Below are positions 55,131 to 64,000 of a stretch of 64,000 nt of DNA, one piece after another. The stretch is taken from NCBI GenBank assembly GCA_900540275.1, contig UQFO01000004.1, forward strand, positions 1 through 64,000. Reading direction: 5' to 3'. The DNA is from an uncultured Oscillospiraceae bacterium. Its GTDB lineage: Bacteria; Bacillota; Clostridia; Oscillospirales; Acutalibacteraceae. Within the stretch, counting starts at the first letter, position 1. The number at the start of each line of letters is the position of its first letter. The notes under the pieces were generated by a model. The model saw only the letters and a program-made list of their open reading frames with translations. It did not search any database and had not been told where the DNA came from. A program made the position numbers and the translations under genes.

Positions 55131-56954
55131 TTATTCGACTGTGACCGATTTTGCAAGGTTTCTGGGCTTATCGACGTCGTTGCCGCGCAGCACCGCCGTA
55201 TAATAAGCAATCAGCTGCAGCGGGACGGCTGTAAGCATCGGGGTCAGAAGCTCACACGTTTTTGGAATCCGGACCAGGTAATCATAGGCTTCCTCATCCA
55301 CGCTGAAATCCTCACGGCACACCAGCACGACTTTTGCGCCGCGCGCCTTGACTTCTTTAATATTGCTGACGGTTTTTTCAAGCAGCACGGCCTGCGTTGC
55401 GACGGCGATAACCGGCATGTCATTTGTAATCAGGGAAATCGTGCCGTGCTTGAGCTCGCCCGCCGCGTATGCCTCGGAATGGATGTATGAAATCTCCTTG
55501 AGCTTCAACGAGCCTTCCATACTCAGCGCGTAATCGAGCCCCCTGCCGATATACAGCAGGCTGTCGGCCGTTATGAGCTGGTTCGATATAAACTGGACGT
55601 CTTCCTTGTCGTTTTCGAGAACCTGTTCAATCAGGGCGGGCGTTTCGAGCAGCGCCGCCGTAAGCTCACGGCACTTTCCCTCATCGATAATCCCCTTCGC
55701 GAGCGCAAGCTCAAACGCGAACAGGTACATGACGGAAAGCTGGACGATATACGCCTTTGTAGAAGCGACCGCGATTTCCGGGCCGGCGTGCGTATAAATG
55801 AGCATGTCGGCCTCCCTGGCGATGGAGCTGCCCTTTGCGTTTACAATCGCGAGCGTCTGCGCGCCAAGCTTTTTGGCAAGGCGCATGGCGGCCAGGCTGT
55901 CTGCCGTTTCGCCGGACTGGGAGATAATGATGACGAGATCGCCCTCCCCGACGAGCGGGCCGCGGTAGCGGAACTCCGACGCGATGTCCACCGTTACGGG
56001 GACGCGCGCGAGCTTTTCAATTACATATTTTCCAACCATACCCGCGTGCATCGCGGTGCCGCAGGCGACGACATGGATGTTTTTGTACTCCGTAAGCTTT
56101 TCGGGCGTAATCCCGCATTCCTCCAGGTTCGGCAGGCCGTCTGTGATGCGCGGCTTTACCGTCATATTGATGGAGGTCGGCTGCTCGTGGATTTCCTTAA
56201 TCATAAAATGCTCGTAGCCGCACTTTTCCGCCGCGTCCATATCCCAATCCGCGGTTTTCAGCTCTTTTTCGACAAGCTGGTGGTGCGTGTCGTAAATATT
56301 GATTTCGTCGTGCGTCAGTACGGCGATTTCATCGTGCTCGAGCAGGTAATAGTCCTTTGTATATTTGAGGATGGCGGGAACGTCTGACGCGATAAAGCTT
56401 TCATCCTTGCCTACGCCGACAATCAGCGGGCTTTCCCTGCGCACGGCGTAAACCGTATCGGGGAAATCCTGGAATACGATTCCCAGCGCAAACGAACCCT
56501 CCAGCTCTTTGATGACATGGATAATCGTATCGATAGGGTCGCCGTCGTAGTAGTAGCCCAGCATCTGCGCGACGACCTCCGTGTCGGTATCGCTTAAAAA
56601 CACACGTCCCTTGCGCAGGAGGAATTCCTTTAATTCCTTGTAGTTTTCGATAATACCGTTATGTACAATCGAAACCTTTTCCCCGCTGTGGGGGTGGGAG
56701 TTGCGGTCGGACGGCTCGCCGTGCGTTGCCCAGCGCGTATGCCCGATACCGGCCTTGCCCTGCGGCCTGCCCTCCTTCTCCATTTTCGCTTCCAAGTCCT
56801 TGAGCCTGCCCTTTGATTTGGCGACCTTGATTTCGCCCTCGTCAAATACGGCGATGCCCGCGGAATCGTAGCCCCTGTATTCAAGCTTGGAAAGGGCGCT
56901 TACGAGCACGTCGCTGCAGTCCCTGTAGCCGACATAACCGACAATACCACACAT
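55131..56954 (-). CDS. glmS: Glutamine-fructose-6-phosphate aminotransferase (isomerizing)
   Basis: GlmS makes glucosamine-6-phosphate, the entry to UDP-GlcNAc. The 607-residue protein starts CGIVGYVGYRDC (N-terminal catalytic Cys), has the glutaminase block GHTRWATHGEPS and two SIS domains, with SQSGETADS and the C-terminal LAKSVTVE, the usual GlmS ending. The ATG at 56954 follows GGAGGT. Only 41 bases separate it from the upstream gene, so no glmS ribozyme leader exists here. It is co-transcribed with a CapD-like enzyme that would use its pathway product. Confidence 0.98.
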   Translation of the reverse strand: MCGIVGYVGYRDCSDVLVSALSKLEYRGYDSAGIAVFDEGEIKVAKSKGRLKDLEAKMEKEGRPQGKAGIGHTRWATHGEPSDRNSHPHSGEKVSIVHNGIIENYKELKEFLLRKGRVFLSDTDTEVVAQMLGYYYDGDPIDTIIHVIKELEGSFALGIVFQDFPDTVYAVRRESPLIVGVGKDESFIASDVPAILKYTKDYYLLEHDEIAVLTHDEINIYDTHHQLVEKELKTADWDMDAAEKCGYEHFMIKEIHEQPTSINMTVKPRITDGLPNLEECGITPEKLTEYKNIHVVACGTAMHAGMVGKYVIEKLARVPVTVDIASEFRYRGPLVGEGDLVIIISQSGETADSLAAMRLAKKLGAQTLAIVNAKGSSIAREADMLIYTHAGPEIAVASTKAYIVQLSVMYLFAFELALAKGIIDEGKCRELTAALLETPALIEQVLENDKEDVQFISNQLITADSLLYIGRGLDYALSMEGSLKLKEISYIHSEAYAAGELKHGTISLITNDMPVIAVATQAVLLEKTVSNIKEVKARGAKVVLVCREDFSVDEEAYDYLVRIPKTCELLTPMLTAVPLQLIAYYTAVLRGNDVDKPRNLAKSVTVE

Positions 56955-56995
56955 ACCTTTTTACCTCCATATAGAAAAATCGCACCGCTTGATAT

Positions 56996-58927
56996 TTATT
57001 CAGACGGTTCCTGTTTTATGTCATTTGCTAAATTTTCCTGTGCCTGCTTTCCGTTTGTAACGTGGTGGAACGTCGGGACAATATCGCTTAATACGGAAAG
57101 CGTTTTGTCCGAATCGTTTGCAAGCGCGGATTTTTTGAGCTTTGTCAGCTTTTCTATAAATTCCCCCGAATCGATGGGAATCTGGTTTCCAATAAAAATT
57201 TTCTTGTTCGCGGTAGCCTTGAGCCCTTCCTCGTCCATTAAAAGCTCTTCAAAGAGCTTTTCACCGGGACGAAGGCCCGTGAATTTGATTTCAACATCCT
57301 TGTAGGGCACCTTGCCGTACATGCGGATAAGGTTTTCCGCGAGCGTCGTTATCTTGACAGGCGCGCCCATGTCCAGCACGAAGATTTCACCGCCGTGCGC
57401 CATGGAAGCCGCCTGCAATACAAGCGAAACAGCCTCCGGGATGGTCATAAAATAGCGGATGATGTCGGGATGCGTTACGGTAATCGGCCGGCCGGTTTCA
57501 ATCTGGCGCTTGAAAAGCGGGATAACCGAGCCGTTCGAGCCGAGCACGTTGCCGAAGCGCGTCGTAACAAATTCCGTTTTCGTGTTGCCGAACTGCGCCA
57601 TATACTGCACAATCATCTCGCAGCAGCGCTTTGTCGCACCCATGACGTTTGTGGGATTGACCGCCTTGTCCGTGGAAATCATGACAAATTTCTCTACATT
57701 ATAAAATTCTGAAAGGGACGCCACGTTGAACGTGCCGATGACGTTATTCTTGACCGCTTCCTCCGGGGAGGTTTCCATCAACGGCACATGCTTGTGCGCC
57801 GCCGCGTGGAACACGAGCTGCGGCTTGTACTTTTCAAAAACGAGCTTCATTTTTTCGTAGTCGCGCACAGAGCAAATCAGAGTAACCAGGTTGATGTCCT
57901 CGCCGTGCTCCATTAACAGCTCCTGCTGGATGTCGTAGGCGTTGTTTTCGTAAATATCGACGATGATAATCTGCTTTGGGCCGTATTTCGCAATCTGGCG
58001 GGTTAGCTCCGAGCCGATGGAGCCGCCGCCGCCCGTAATCATGCAGACCTTATCTTTGATAAAGGAACGGATATCCTTTTTGTCAAAGGTGATAGGCTCG
58101 CGGCCCAGGAGGTCCTCCACCTTGATATCGGAAATCTGGTGCAGGAGGTTCAGCTGGTCGCCGTCGAAAAACAGCTGGCTTAAATACGGCACAATTTTTA
58201 TTTTGCATGAGGTTTCCGAGCAGAGGTCCAGGATATAACGCCGTTCCGCCTCGGTGCAGGAGGGGATGGCGAAGATAATCATATCGATTTGTTCTTCCCT
58301 GCACAGGTCGATGATATCCTCGCTCGTACCCATTACGCGGATGCCGCGCACCTCGGATTTTAATTTTTTTGGGTCGTCGTCTACAATGCAAATCGGCAGG
58401 TATTCGTTCGACGGGTTGTTCGGGTCCTTTTTTGCGTTTTCTATTTCCTTCAATATCAGGTTGCAGGCCTGGCCCGCGCCGACAATCAGCGTCCTCTTTT
58501 TCAGCTCGCTCTTTCCTTCGTCTACCAAAACGAGGAACGTTTTGCGGAAGAGGATGCGAAACAGCACAATCCCCACGGTTCCCATCAGAAACTGCATGCA
58601 AAAGTAAATCAGGTTGGGTTCGCTGAAGATGAGGTAGGATAGGAAGAATACGACGATGCTGCCGAGCGCCGTCCCCGCAAAGCAGGAAATATAGTCCTTG
58701 AGCTTAAAATACCGCCAAAGCTTTGAGTATGCGCCGCTGACTAACAAAAACGCAAAGCATAAAATAATCAGCAGTATGGTGATGACGGCAAGCTGGACGG
58801 GACGCATGATTTTCGCGCCGGCGTCCCCCAGAAAATTAAGAAGGTAGTAGGACAGAAGGGAGCTGACGCCGATGACAAACATATCGGACAAAGCGAGAAT
58901 AATTTTTCTCGAATTGATTTTCATCAT
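56996..58927 (-). CDS. CapD/FlaA1-type nucleotide-sugar 4,6-dehydratase, membrane-anchored
   Basis: The 643-residue protein belongs to the long polysaccharide-biosynthesis class (CapD/WbpM/PglF). It has four N-terminal membrane helices (~10-120), a first Rossmann-like region (LIVGAGQACNLIL near 147), a second NAD-binding fold GGGGSIGSEL near 293, and the active-site stretch VMISTDKAVNPTNVMGATKR, in which the usual Tyr of YxxxK is replaced by Met/Ala as in other long CapD proteins. The substrate is probably UDP-GlcNAc. The ATG at 58927 follows GAGGT. Confidence 0.92.
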   Translation of the reverse strand: MMKINSRKIILALSDMFVIGVSSLLSYYLLNFLGDAGAKIMRPVQLAVITILLIILCFAFLLVSGAYSKLWRYFKLKDYISCFAGTALGSIVVFFLSYLIFSEPNLIYFCMQFLMGTVGIVLFRILFRKTFLVLVDEGKSELKKRTLIVGAGQACNLILKEIENAKKDPNNPSNEYLPICIVDDDPKKLKSEVRGIRVMGTSEDIIDLCREEQIDMIIFAIPSCTEAERRYILDLCSETSCKIKIVPYLSQLFFDGDQLNLLHQISDIKVEDLLGREPITFDKKDIRSFIKDKVCMITGGGGSIGSELTRQIAKYGPKQIIIVDIYENNAYDIQQELLMEHGEDINLVTLICSVRDYEKMKLVFEKYKPQLVFHAAAHKHVPLMETSPEEAVKNNVIGTFNVASLSEFYNVEKFVMISTDKAVNPTNVMGATKRCCEMIVQYMAQFGNTKTEFVTTRFGNVLGSNGSVIPLFKRQIETGRPITVTHPDIIRYFMTIPEAVSLVLQAASMAHGGEIFVLDMGAPVKITTLAENLIRMYGKVPYKDVEIKFTGLRPGEKLFEELLMDEEGLKATANKKIFIGNQIPIDSGEFIEKLTKLKKSALANDSDKTLSVLSDIVPTFHHVTNGKQAQENLANDIKQEPSE

Positions 58928-59047
58928 TTTTAAACCTCGATTAATAGGCGCAGCTTCATTTTACATAGAAAAAACAGCGGCGCGTAATACCCATACGTTG
59001 GGAAAACCGGCAGACGGTGCCCAGAATGGAACAGGTACAATAAATTA

Positions 59048-59076
59048 ATTATAGTGTATCCTGTATAAAATGTCAA
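59048..59076 (-). promoter_or_regulatory. Consensus promoter of the capD-like/glmS operon
   Basis: Perfect TTGACA (59071-59076) and TATAAT (59048-59053) are spaced 17 bases on the minus strand, about 115 bases before the gene. Confidence 0.92.
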
Positions 59077-59141
59077 TAATACACAAAAACTGAACTTACA
59101 AATTCGTGTACATGTGTGTTGTTTATATGAAAAAAAGAAAA

Positions 59142-60536
59142 TCAGAGTTTACGGCCCATGAGCACGCCCATGACGGACGCCATCATCAAGCCCCTTGTCC
59201 ATCCGCTGGAGTCGCCCAGGCAGTGCAGCCCCCTGATGTTGGTATTAAAGTCCTTATCCATCTTGACGCGGTTGCTGTAGAATTTGAGCTCCGGCGAATA
59301 AAGCAGCGTTTCGGTACTCGCAAAGCCCGGGACCACATGGTCTACCGCCTGGATAAAATTGATGATGTTCATCATCGCGCGGTAGGGCATGGCCGCGGTA
59401 ATATCGCCCGCGACGGCGTCCGGAATGGTGGGCTTTACGTTCGATTGGCTTAATTCCTTCGGCCAGGTGCGCTTGCCGTCCAATATATCGCCATAGCGCT
59501 GCACGAGTATATGGCCGTTTGCAAGCATATTGGTGAGCTCGCCGACCTTCTGTGCGTATGCGATAGGCTGGTTAAAGGGCTCGGTGAAATTGTGCGAGCA
59601 CAATATGGCAAGGTTCGTGTTGTTCGATTTGATATCCTTATAGGAATGGCCGTTGACAACTGCTAAATTGTTATCGTAGTTCTCCTGGCTGACAAAACCG
59701 CCGGGATTCTGGCAGAAGGTGCGCACCTTGTTTTTAAAGGGCTTCGGATAACCGATGAGCTTTGATTCATAGAGGACCTCGTTTACCTCCTCCATAACCT
59801 CGTTGCGCACCTCGATGCGCACGCCGATGTCCACGGTTCCGGGCTGGTGCGCGATGTCGTGCTCCACACAGACCTTTTCCAGCCAGTCCGCTCCCTTGCG
59901 GCCTGTCGCGACAATTATATTTTCCCCGTTTATTGTAAGCGTTTCGTCCCTTTCGTATACGTTCTGCGCAACGACGCCCTTACATACGCTGTCCTCAATA
60001 ATCAAATCGCGGCACGCGTAGCCGAACAGGATTTCCACTCCGTGCTCCAGAAGCCAGCTTTCAATACTTTTATAAAGCGTCTGCGCCTTTTCCGTGCCAA
60101 GATGGCGGATGGGGCAGTCCACGAGCTTTAAGCCGGACTGGATTGCCTTTTTGCGGATTTCCTTGACCTTTTCCTCCTGCCCGACGCCCTCTACCTTCTT
60201 AGACGCGCCGAACTCCAGGTAAATCTGGTCGGTATAATCGATTGTTTCCTGCGCCAAATCCTCGCCGATGAGCGTCGGCAAATCCCCGCCGACCTCGTAG
60301 CTCAGCGAGAGCTTGCCGTCAGAGAACGCGCCCGCTCCGGAAAAGCCGGTCGTAATGTGGCAGTACGGCTTGCAGTTCATGCAGGTTTTGGTCTTGAGCT
60401 TAGGGCAGCTGCGTTTTTCGACAGGGCGCCCTTTTTCGAGAATGACGATTTTTTTATGTGTGCCGCGCTTGACCATCTCAATTGCGGTAAAAATGCCCGC
60501 CGGCCCCGCGCCTACGATGATAACGTCGTAATTCAT
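59142..60536 (-). CDS. FAD-dependent dehydrogenase-like protein (COG2509 type)
   Basis: The 464-residue flavoprotein has the FAD-binding motif DVIIVGAGPAGIFTAIEM at the N-terminus, a cysteine-rich block CPKLKTKTCMNCKPYC at ~44-59, GFSGAGAFSDGKLSLS, ATGRKGADWL and a C-terminal LGDSSGWTRGLMMASVMG loop. It resembles COG2509-type uncharacterised FAD proteins found widely in Clostridia. The cysteine cluster could bind metal, which is inference. The ATG at 60536 follows AAAGGTATGG. It follows the HAD gene by 36 bases. Confidence 0.88.
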   Translation of the reverse strand: MNYDVIIVGAGPAGIFTAIEMVKRGTHKKIVILEKGRPVEKRSCPKLKTKTCMNCKPYCHITTGFSGAGAFSDGKLSLSYEVGGDLPTLIGEDLAQETIDYTDQIYLEFGASKKVEGVGQEEKVKEIRKKAIQSGLKLVDCPIRHLGTEKAQTLYKSIESWLLEHGVEILFGYACRDLIIEDSVCKGVVAQNVYERDETLTINGENIIVATGRKGADWLEKVCVEHDIAHQPGTVDIGVRIEVRNEVMEEVNEVLYESKLIGYPKPFKNKVRTFCQNPGGFVSQENYDNNLAVVNGHSYKDIKSNNTNLAILCSHNFTEPFNQPIAYAQKVGELTNMLANGHILVQRYGDILDGKRTWPKELSQSNVKPTIPDAVAGDITAAMPYRAMMNIINFIQAVDHVVPGFASTETLLYSPELKFYSNRVKMDKDFNTNIRGLHCLGDSSGWTRGLMMASVMGVLMGRKL

Positions 60537-60572
60537 GGTGTTACCATACCTTTCGTTTCAAACCTGTATTTT

Positions 60573-61286
60573 TCATTTAATATCGGGCAGGGAAGAGGCA
60601 TACGCCTTAAACTCCTCATAGCTTCCGTGCTTAATCTGTGAGAGGTCCGCGCCTTCGTCCGCAATCATGCAGTCGGTAATAAGATACGTGTCGATTCCAA
60701 GCTTTCCCGCGCACATGTCCTCGCGCAGGTCGTTGCCGGCCATCAGGCAGTCGCGCGCTTCAAGCCCGGCCGTTTGCAGCAGGGACTCGTAATATTTGAG
60801 GTTTGGCTTGCTGTAGGAGCATGTTTCGTACGTAGTAATCATTTCAAACATATCGGGGTCTACGCCCGCCCAGCGCATGCGGTTCAACGTCCCGTCCTTC
60901 GGGAAAATCGGGTTGGTGGCCGCAATCAGGCGGTAGCCCTTGTCCCTGAGGATTGTAAGGCACTGCGCGGCAAGCGGCGTAAAGCCTGTTTTCTTCTGTA
61001 CGTTGTTGAATTCCTTGCGGTAAAATTCGTCGAACTGCGGGCGCAGCTTTAAAATATCCTCTCCCATCAGGCCGGCAAAGGTTTTCCAGAAGCGCTCCTC
61101 GTTCGTCATGGAGCCGTCGTTTTTTATCATTTCCCTTGTGCCCGCCCATACGCATTCCACAAGCTTTTTCCCGTCCAGCCCAAATGCTGCAAATTTTTTT
61201 GCAAGCTCCGAAAAATAGCCGTGCGCAAAGACGTCCTGGTCCATAGGGAGCATCGTCCCGTCCAGGTCAAAAAGGACTGTATTCAT
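60573..61286 (-). CDS. HAD-family hydrolase
   Basis: The 237-residue HAD-superfamily phosphatase-like protein has motif I LFDLDGTMLPMD at the N-terminus, motif II ATNP (LIAATNPIFPKDG), a motif III lysine in YSKPNLKYYESLL, and motif IV GNDLREDMCAG, all in order with a helical cap between. Substrate is unknown. The ATG at 61286 follows AAGGATGAGG. It heads a two-gene run with the FAD protein. Confidence 0.9.
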   Translation of the reverse strand: MNTVLFDLDGTMLPMDQDVFAHGYFSELAKKFAAFGLDGKKLVECVWAGTREMIKNDGSMTNEERFWKTFAGLMGEDILKLRPQFDEFYRKEFNNVQKKTGFTPLAAQCLTILRDKGYRLIAATNPIFPKDGTLNRMRWAGVDPDMFEMITTYETCSYSKPNLKYYESLLQTAGLEARDCLMAGNDLREDMCAGKLGIDTYLITDCMIADEGADLSQIKHGSYEEFKAYASSLPDIK

Positions 61287-61620
61287 AGCGGCCTCATCCT
61301 TCGCATAAAAAGTCTATAATATAATACCATAGATGCGGTCGGATTTATAGATTGAAAATCATGCTTTTTTTGACAGGGGCTTCCCGCTTTTTTAGGTAAA
61401 TATACATAAAACAGGCGGATTTTCAAATAAAAAAAGGAAATTGGAAACCGCGGCGCGCAAACGCATAAAAATGCGGAAGAAATGGGATAAATACTTGACA
61501 CGGGCCGCGGCGCTGTCTATAATAAAGCTTATATGTAAACATCTAAATTGTAAAATTTGAATGAGGATAGGCGCATGTGTAACGGCGTCCTGTAAATTAA
61601 CCGTAAAGGGTGGTAAAGCC
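61287..61620. other. Divergent region between the HAD gene and greA
   Basis: No gene is supported in these 334 bases. They contain the consensus greA promoter (61495-61523) and the AT-rich upstream region of the HAD gene, in which no clear minus-strand promoter could be fixed. Confidence 0.6.
61495..61523 (+). promoter_or_regulatory. Consensus greA promoter
   Basis: Perfect TTGACA (61495-61500) and TATAAT (61518-61523) are spaced 17 bases. The spacer is G+C-rich. Confidence 0.93.
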
Positions 61621-62094
61621 ATGCAGAAACAGGTATTGCTTACGAACGAGGGTCTTAAGAACCTGGAGGACGAGCTTGATATGCTCAAAACAGTCCGCAG
61701 AAAAGAAATAGCGGAAAAAATCAAGGTTGCGCTTTCCTTCGGCGACCTTTCGGAGAACAGCGAGTACGACGAGGCGAAAAACGAGCAGGCGATGGTGGAA
61801 TCCAGGATTGCAACCATTGAAACGATGCTCAAAAACGTTAAAATCATAGATGAAAATGATATCAGCACGGAACTAATCCACGTCGGCTCCAAGGTGAAGG
61901 TTATGAACCACACCGCCGGCAGGGAAAATGTATACCAGATTGTCGGCTCAAACGAGGCCGACCCCCTGAAGGGGCGCATTTCCGACGAATCGCCGGTCGG
62001 CAAATTTTTGCTCGGCAAAAAGGTCGGCGAGCGTGTTTCGGTGGAAACACCGGCGGGCGTGAGCGAGTACGAGGTGCTGGAAATCAGCAAGTAA
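61621..62094 (+). CDS. greA: Transcription elongation factor GreA
   Basis: GreA rescues backtracked RNA polymerase by stimulating transcript cleavage. The 157-residue protein has the N-terminal coiled coil with the acidic tip motif GDLSENSEYDEAKNEQ and the C-terminal FKBP-like domain with DPLKGRISDESPVGKFLLGKKVGE. Length is normal. The ATG at 61621 follows AAGGGTGG; an earlier reading is inside the leader. lysS follows, separated by a strong hairpin. Confidence 0.98.
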   Translation: MQKQVLLTNEGLKNLEDELDMLKTVRRKEIAEKIKVALSFGDLSENSEYDEAKNEQAMVESRIATIETMLKNVKIIDENDISTELIHVGSKVKVMNHTAGRENVYQIVGSNEADPLKGRISDESPVGKFLLGKKVGERVSVETPAGVSEYEVLEISK

Positions 62095-62111
62095 CGCAGA
62101 GCTTTTAAATG

Positions 62112-62140
62112 AAACGGGCGTGCCCCCGGCACGCCCGTTT
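62112..62140 (+). terminator. Intergenic terminator/attenuator between greA and lysS
   Basis: A 13-base perfect stem (arms AAACGGGCGTGCC and GGCACGCCCGTTT) has a three-base loop. It is followed by TTGCTTCTT, a weak U-tract, 18 bases after the greA stop and 35 before lysS. It should end most greA transcripts or throttle lysS. Confidence 0.8.
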
Positions 62141-62174
62141 GCTTCTTAACCCAGGATATGAGGAGGACGTAAAG

Positions 62175-63680
62175 ATGGCAGAGAACACGGCCCCGGCAAA
62201 CAGCCCGGAGGCAGAGCAGGATTTAAGCGAGCTGCTCCAAATCAGGAGGGACAAGCTCACGGCGCTCCAGCAGGAGGGCAGCGACCCGTTCGAGGTGACG
62301 GTGAGCAGGCGCGACACGCTCGCGCAGGAAATCCGCGACAATTTTGAAACGCTCGAAAATAAGGACGTCTGCATTGCGGGCCGCATTATGAGCTGGCGCG
62401 ATATGGGAAAGGCAACGTTTATCGATATCCACGACCGCAGCGGGCGCATGCAGGTGTATATCAGAATCAATGATATCGGCGAGGAGGCCTACGCCAATAT
62501 GTCCAAATGGGACATTGGGGATATCCTTGAAGTTACGGGCTTTGTATTCCGCACGCGCCGGGGGGAAATCTCCGTCCACGCAAAGGAGGTAACGCTCCTT
62601 GCAAAGTCCCTGCTGCCATTGCCCGACAAATTCCATGGGCTAAAGGATACAGACCTGCGTTACCGCCAGCGGTACGTCGATTTGATGGTAAACCCCGAGG
62701 TGAAGGATACCTTTGTCAAGCGCAGCAAAATTATCAAGACCATCCGCCAGTGCCTTGACGACAAGAGCTTTATCGAGGTCGAAACGCCTATTTTGAATAC
62801 CATCGCGGGCGGCGCCGCGGCAAGGCCGTTTATTACGCACCATAATACGCTGGATATCGACCTGTATTTGAGGATTGCGCCCGAGCTTTACTTAAAGAGG
62901 CTGATTGTCGGCGGGATGGAGCGTGTGTATGAAATCGGCAGGCTGTTCCGAAACGAGGGCATGGACGTCAAGCACAATCCGGAATTTACAACGATTGAGC
63001 TCTACCAGGCGTACACCGACTACAACGGTATGATGGATATTACAGAGGAGCTTATCAACAAAGCGTGCCTTGCGGTCAACGACACAGACCAGATTACCTA
63101 CCAGGGCGAGGAAATCAGCCTCAAGCTCCCGTTTGCCCGCATGACGATGATAGACGCGGTAAAGCAATACGCGGGCGTGGATTTCGGCGCGTTTACAGGC
63201 GACACGGAAAAGGCAAAGGAAGCTGCCGAAAAGCTCCATCTGGAAGTAAAGAAGACGGATACCTGGGGCAACATCCTCAATACCGCGTTTGAAGAATATG
63301 TCGAGGAGCAGCTTTTGCAGCCGACGTTTATTTACGATTACCCCGTCGAGGTCTCCCCGCTTACCAAGCGCAAAAAGGGGACTCCGGAGCTTGTAGAGCG
63401 CTTTGAGCTGTTTATAACGCGCCGCGAGCTTGCAAACGCGTACACGGAGCTCAACGACCCTATTGACCAGCGCGGGCGCTTTGAGCACCAATTAAAGCTG
63501 CGTGAGGCGGGCGACGAGGAAGCCAACATGATAGACGAGGATTTCATCACCGCGCTCGAATACGGCATGGCCCCGACCGGCGGCATGGGCATGGGCATCG
63601 ACAGGCTCGTCATGCTGCTGACAGACAGCGCTTCTATCCGCGACGTGCTGCTGTTCCCGACGATGAAGCCCAAGGACTGA
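62175..63680 (+). CDS. lysS: Lysyl-tRNA synthetase (class II)
   Basis: LysS charges tRNA-Lys. The 501-residue class II enzyme has an OB-fold anticodon domain (~65-150: VCIAGRIMSWRDMGKATFIDI), motif 2 FRNEGMDVKHNPEFTTIELYQAY, and motif 3 GMGMGIDRLVMLLTD. The ATG at 62175 follows AGGAGG; the longer frame runs through the intergenic hairpin and is not used. No independent promoter was found, so expression probably depends on readthrough from greA. Confidence 0.98.
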   Translation: MAENTAPANSPEAEQDLSELLQIRRDKLTALQQEGSDPFEVTVSRRDTLAQEIRDNFETLENKDVCIAGRIMSWRDMGKATFIDIHDRSGRMQVYIRINDIGEEAYANMSKWDIGDILEVTGFVFRTRRGEISVHAKEVTLLAKSLLPLPDKFHGLKDTDLRYRQRYVDLMVNPEVKDTFVKRSKIIKTIRQCLDDKSFIEVETPILNTIAGGAAARPFITHHNTLDIDLYLRIAPELYLKRLIVGGMERVYEIGRLFRNEGMDVKHNPEFTTIELYQAYTDYNGMMDITEELINKACLAVNDTDQITYQGEEISLKLPFARMTMIDAVKQYAGVDFGAFTGDTEKAKEAAEKLHLEVKKTDTWGNILNTAFEEYVEEQLLQPTFIYDYPVEVSPLTKRKKGTPELVERFELFITRRELANAYTELNDPIDQRGRFEHQLKLREAGDEEANMIDEDFITALEYGMAPTGGMGMGIDRLVMLLTDSASIRDVLLFPTMKPKD

Positions 63681-64000
63681 AGCTTCTGTGGCTTTTTTTC
63701 GCGTCCCGGCTGACGAAATCGCGGAAATCCGGCCGCATACAACATGTATGCCCCCTTTTTCGCGCATCCCATTCATTTGCCTGTGAAAAATCTTTTGGAG
63801 GCTTATACGAATTCTGGTCTTTCCAGATTTTTATAAAACGACGTGTCGATTTATAGAAATAGGAAAACGGCGTGCGGCTTGAACAATTGGTACGCTTAAG
63901 TCTGAAACCAGTTTATCAAACATATCCTGTGCGGGGCGGGTTTCCCGCCCCGCGTTTACATAGCAGAACGATACCATATCCCATTTATTATGTATATGGG
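63681..64000 (+). other. Non-coding region after lysS to the window end
   Basis: These 320 bases contain no supported gene. Small hairpins (arms TCTGG/CCAGA, and the palindrome CGACGTGTCG) lie before a very stable G+C hairpin at 63931-63953. A small RNA is possible but no family was recognised. Confidence 0.45.
63931..63953. terminator. Stable GC hairpin near the window end
   Basis: Ten-base perfect arms GCGGGGCGGG and CCCGCCCCGC enclose TTT and are followed by GTTTACAT, a poor U-tract. It may terminate transcripts from lysS or from a small RNA, or from a gene beyond the window. Confidence 0.5.

Noticed and set aside
56955..56995. glmS ribozyme
   Set aside because: Only 41 bases separate glmS from the upstream gene, less than the ~140 bases the ribozyme needs.

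Overview
The window reads as chromosome from a spore-forming, monoderm, anaerobic Firmicute, most likely a gut member of Clostridia/Oscillospirales. Reasons: SpoVAC and a sporulation-type polysaccharide deacetylase, a class B sortase, a Gram-positive type IV pilus with no secretin gene, a cysteine T-box, and strong TTGACA/TATAAT promoters. Base composition is mid-50s % GC by eye. The genus is not determined. Bases 1-25 are Illumina adapter, so the left edge is a contig end.

Left region (1-20,830). After a terminator come luxS, a zinc-dependent phospholipase C-like gene and an Ig-domain surface protein in one minus-strand operon. Then follows a complete minus-strand type IV pilus operon, read from 11,725 downwards: a pilM-pilN fusion, pilO, a minimal prepilin peptidase, pilB, pilT, pilC and a polysaccharide deacetylase. 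Upstream is a separate AT-rich major pilin gene. Divergent from it is a plus-strand cluster of a 2,256-residue GspK/PilX-type pilin carrying InlB repeats and several starch-binding-like modules, plus two minor pilins. The leading hypothesis for a new system is a retractable pilus whose tip subunit binds starch or a related glycan.

Middle region (20,830-39,240). This is mostly minus-strand housekeeping: cysE-cysS under a Cys T-box, recA-recX-rimO-pgsA (SOS-like box at recA), trmB-lipoprotein-response regulator-histidine kinase, DUF1385-prmC, a cold-shock gene with a long 5' UTR hairpin, and nifS-thiI. Next to nifS-thiI is a class B sortase with an N-terminal degenerate MoCF/CinA-like domain, followed by a small gene carrying the same kind of domain. 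This is the second candidate for something undescribed.

Right region (39,409-64,000). spoVAC is followed by rpoB-rpoC from their own promoter, without the ribosomal protein genes that normally precede them. Then come an XRE regulator, secA, an elongation/division pair (FHA-SEDS fusion plus penicillin-binding protein), bioY under a BirA-like operator, glmS with a CapD/FlaA1-type nucleotide-sugar dehydratase, an FAD protein, a HAD phosphatase, and plus-strand greA-lysS separated by an intergenic terminator hairpin. No rRNA, tRNA, CRISPR array, insertion sequence or prophage was seen.
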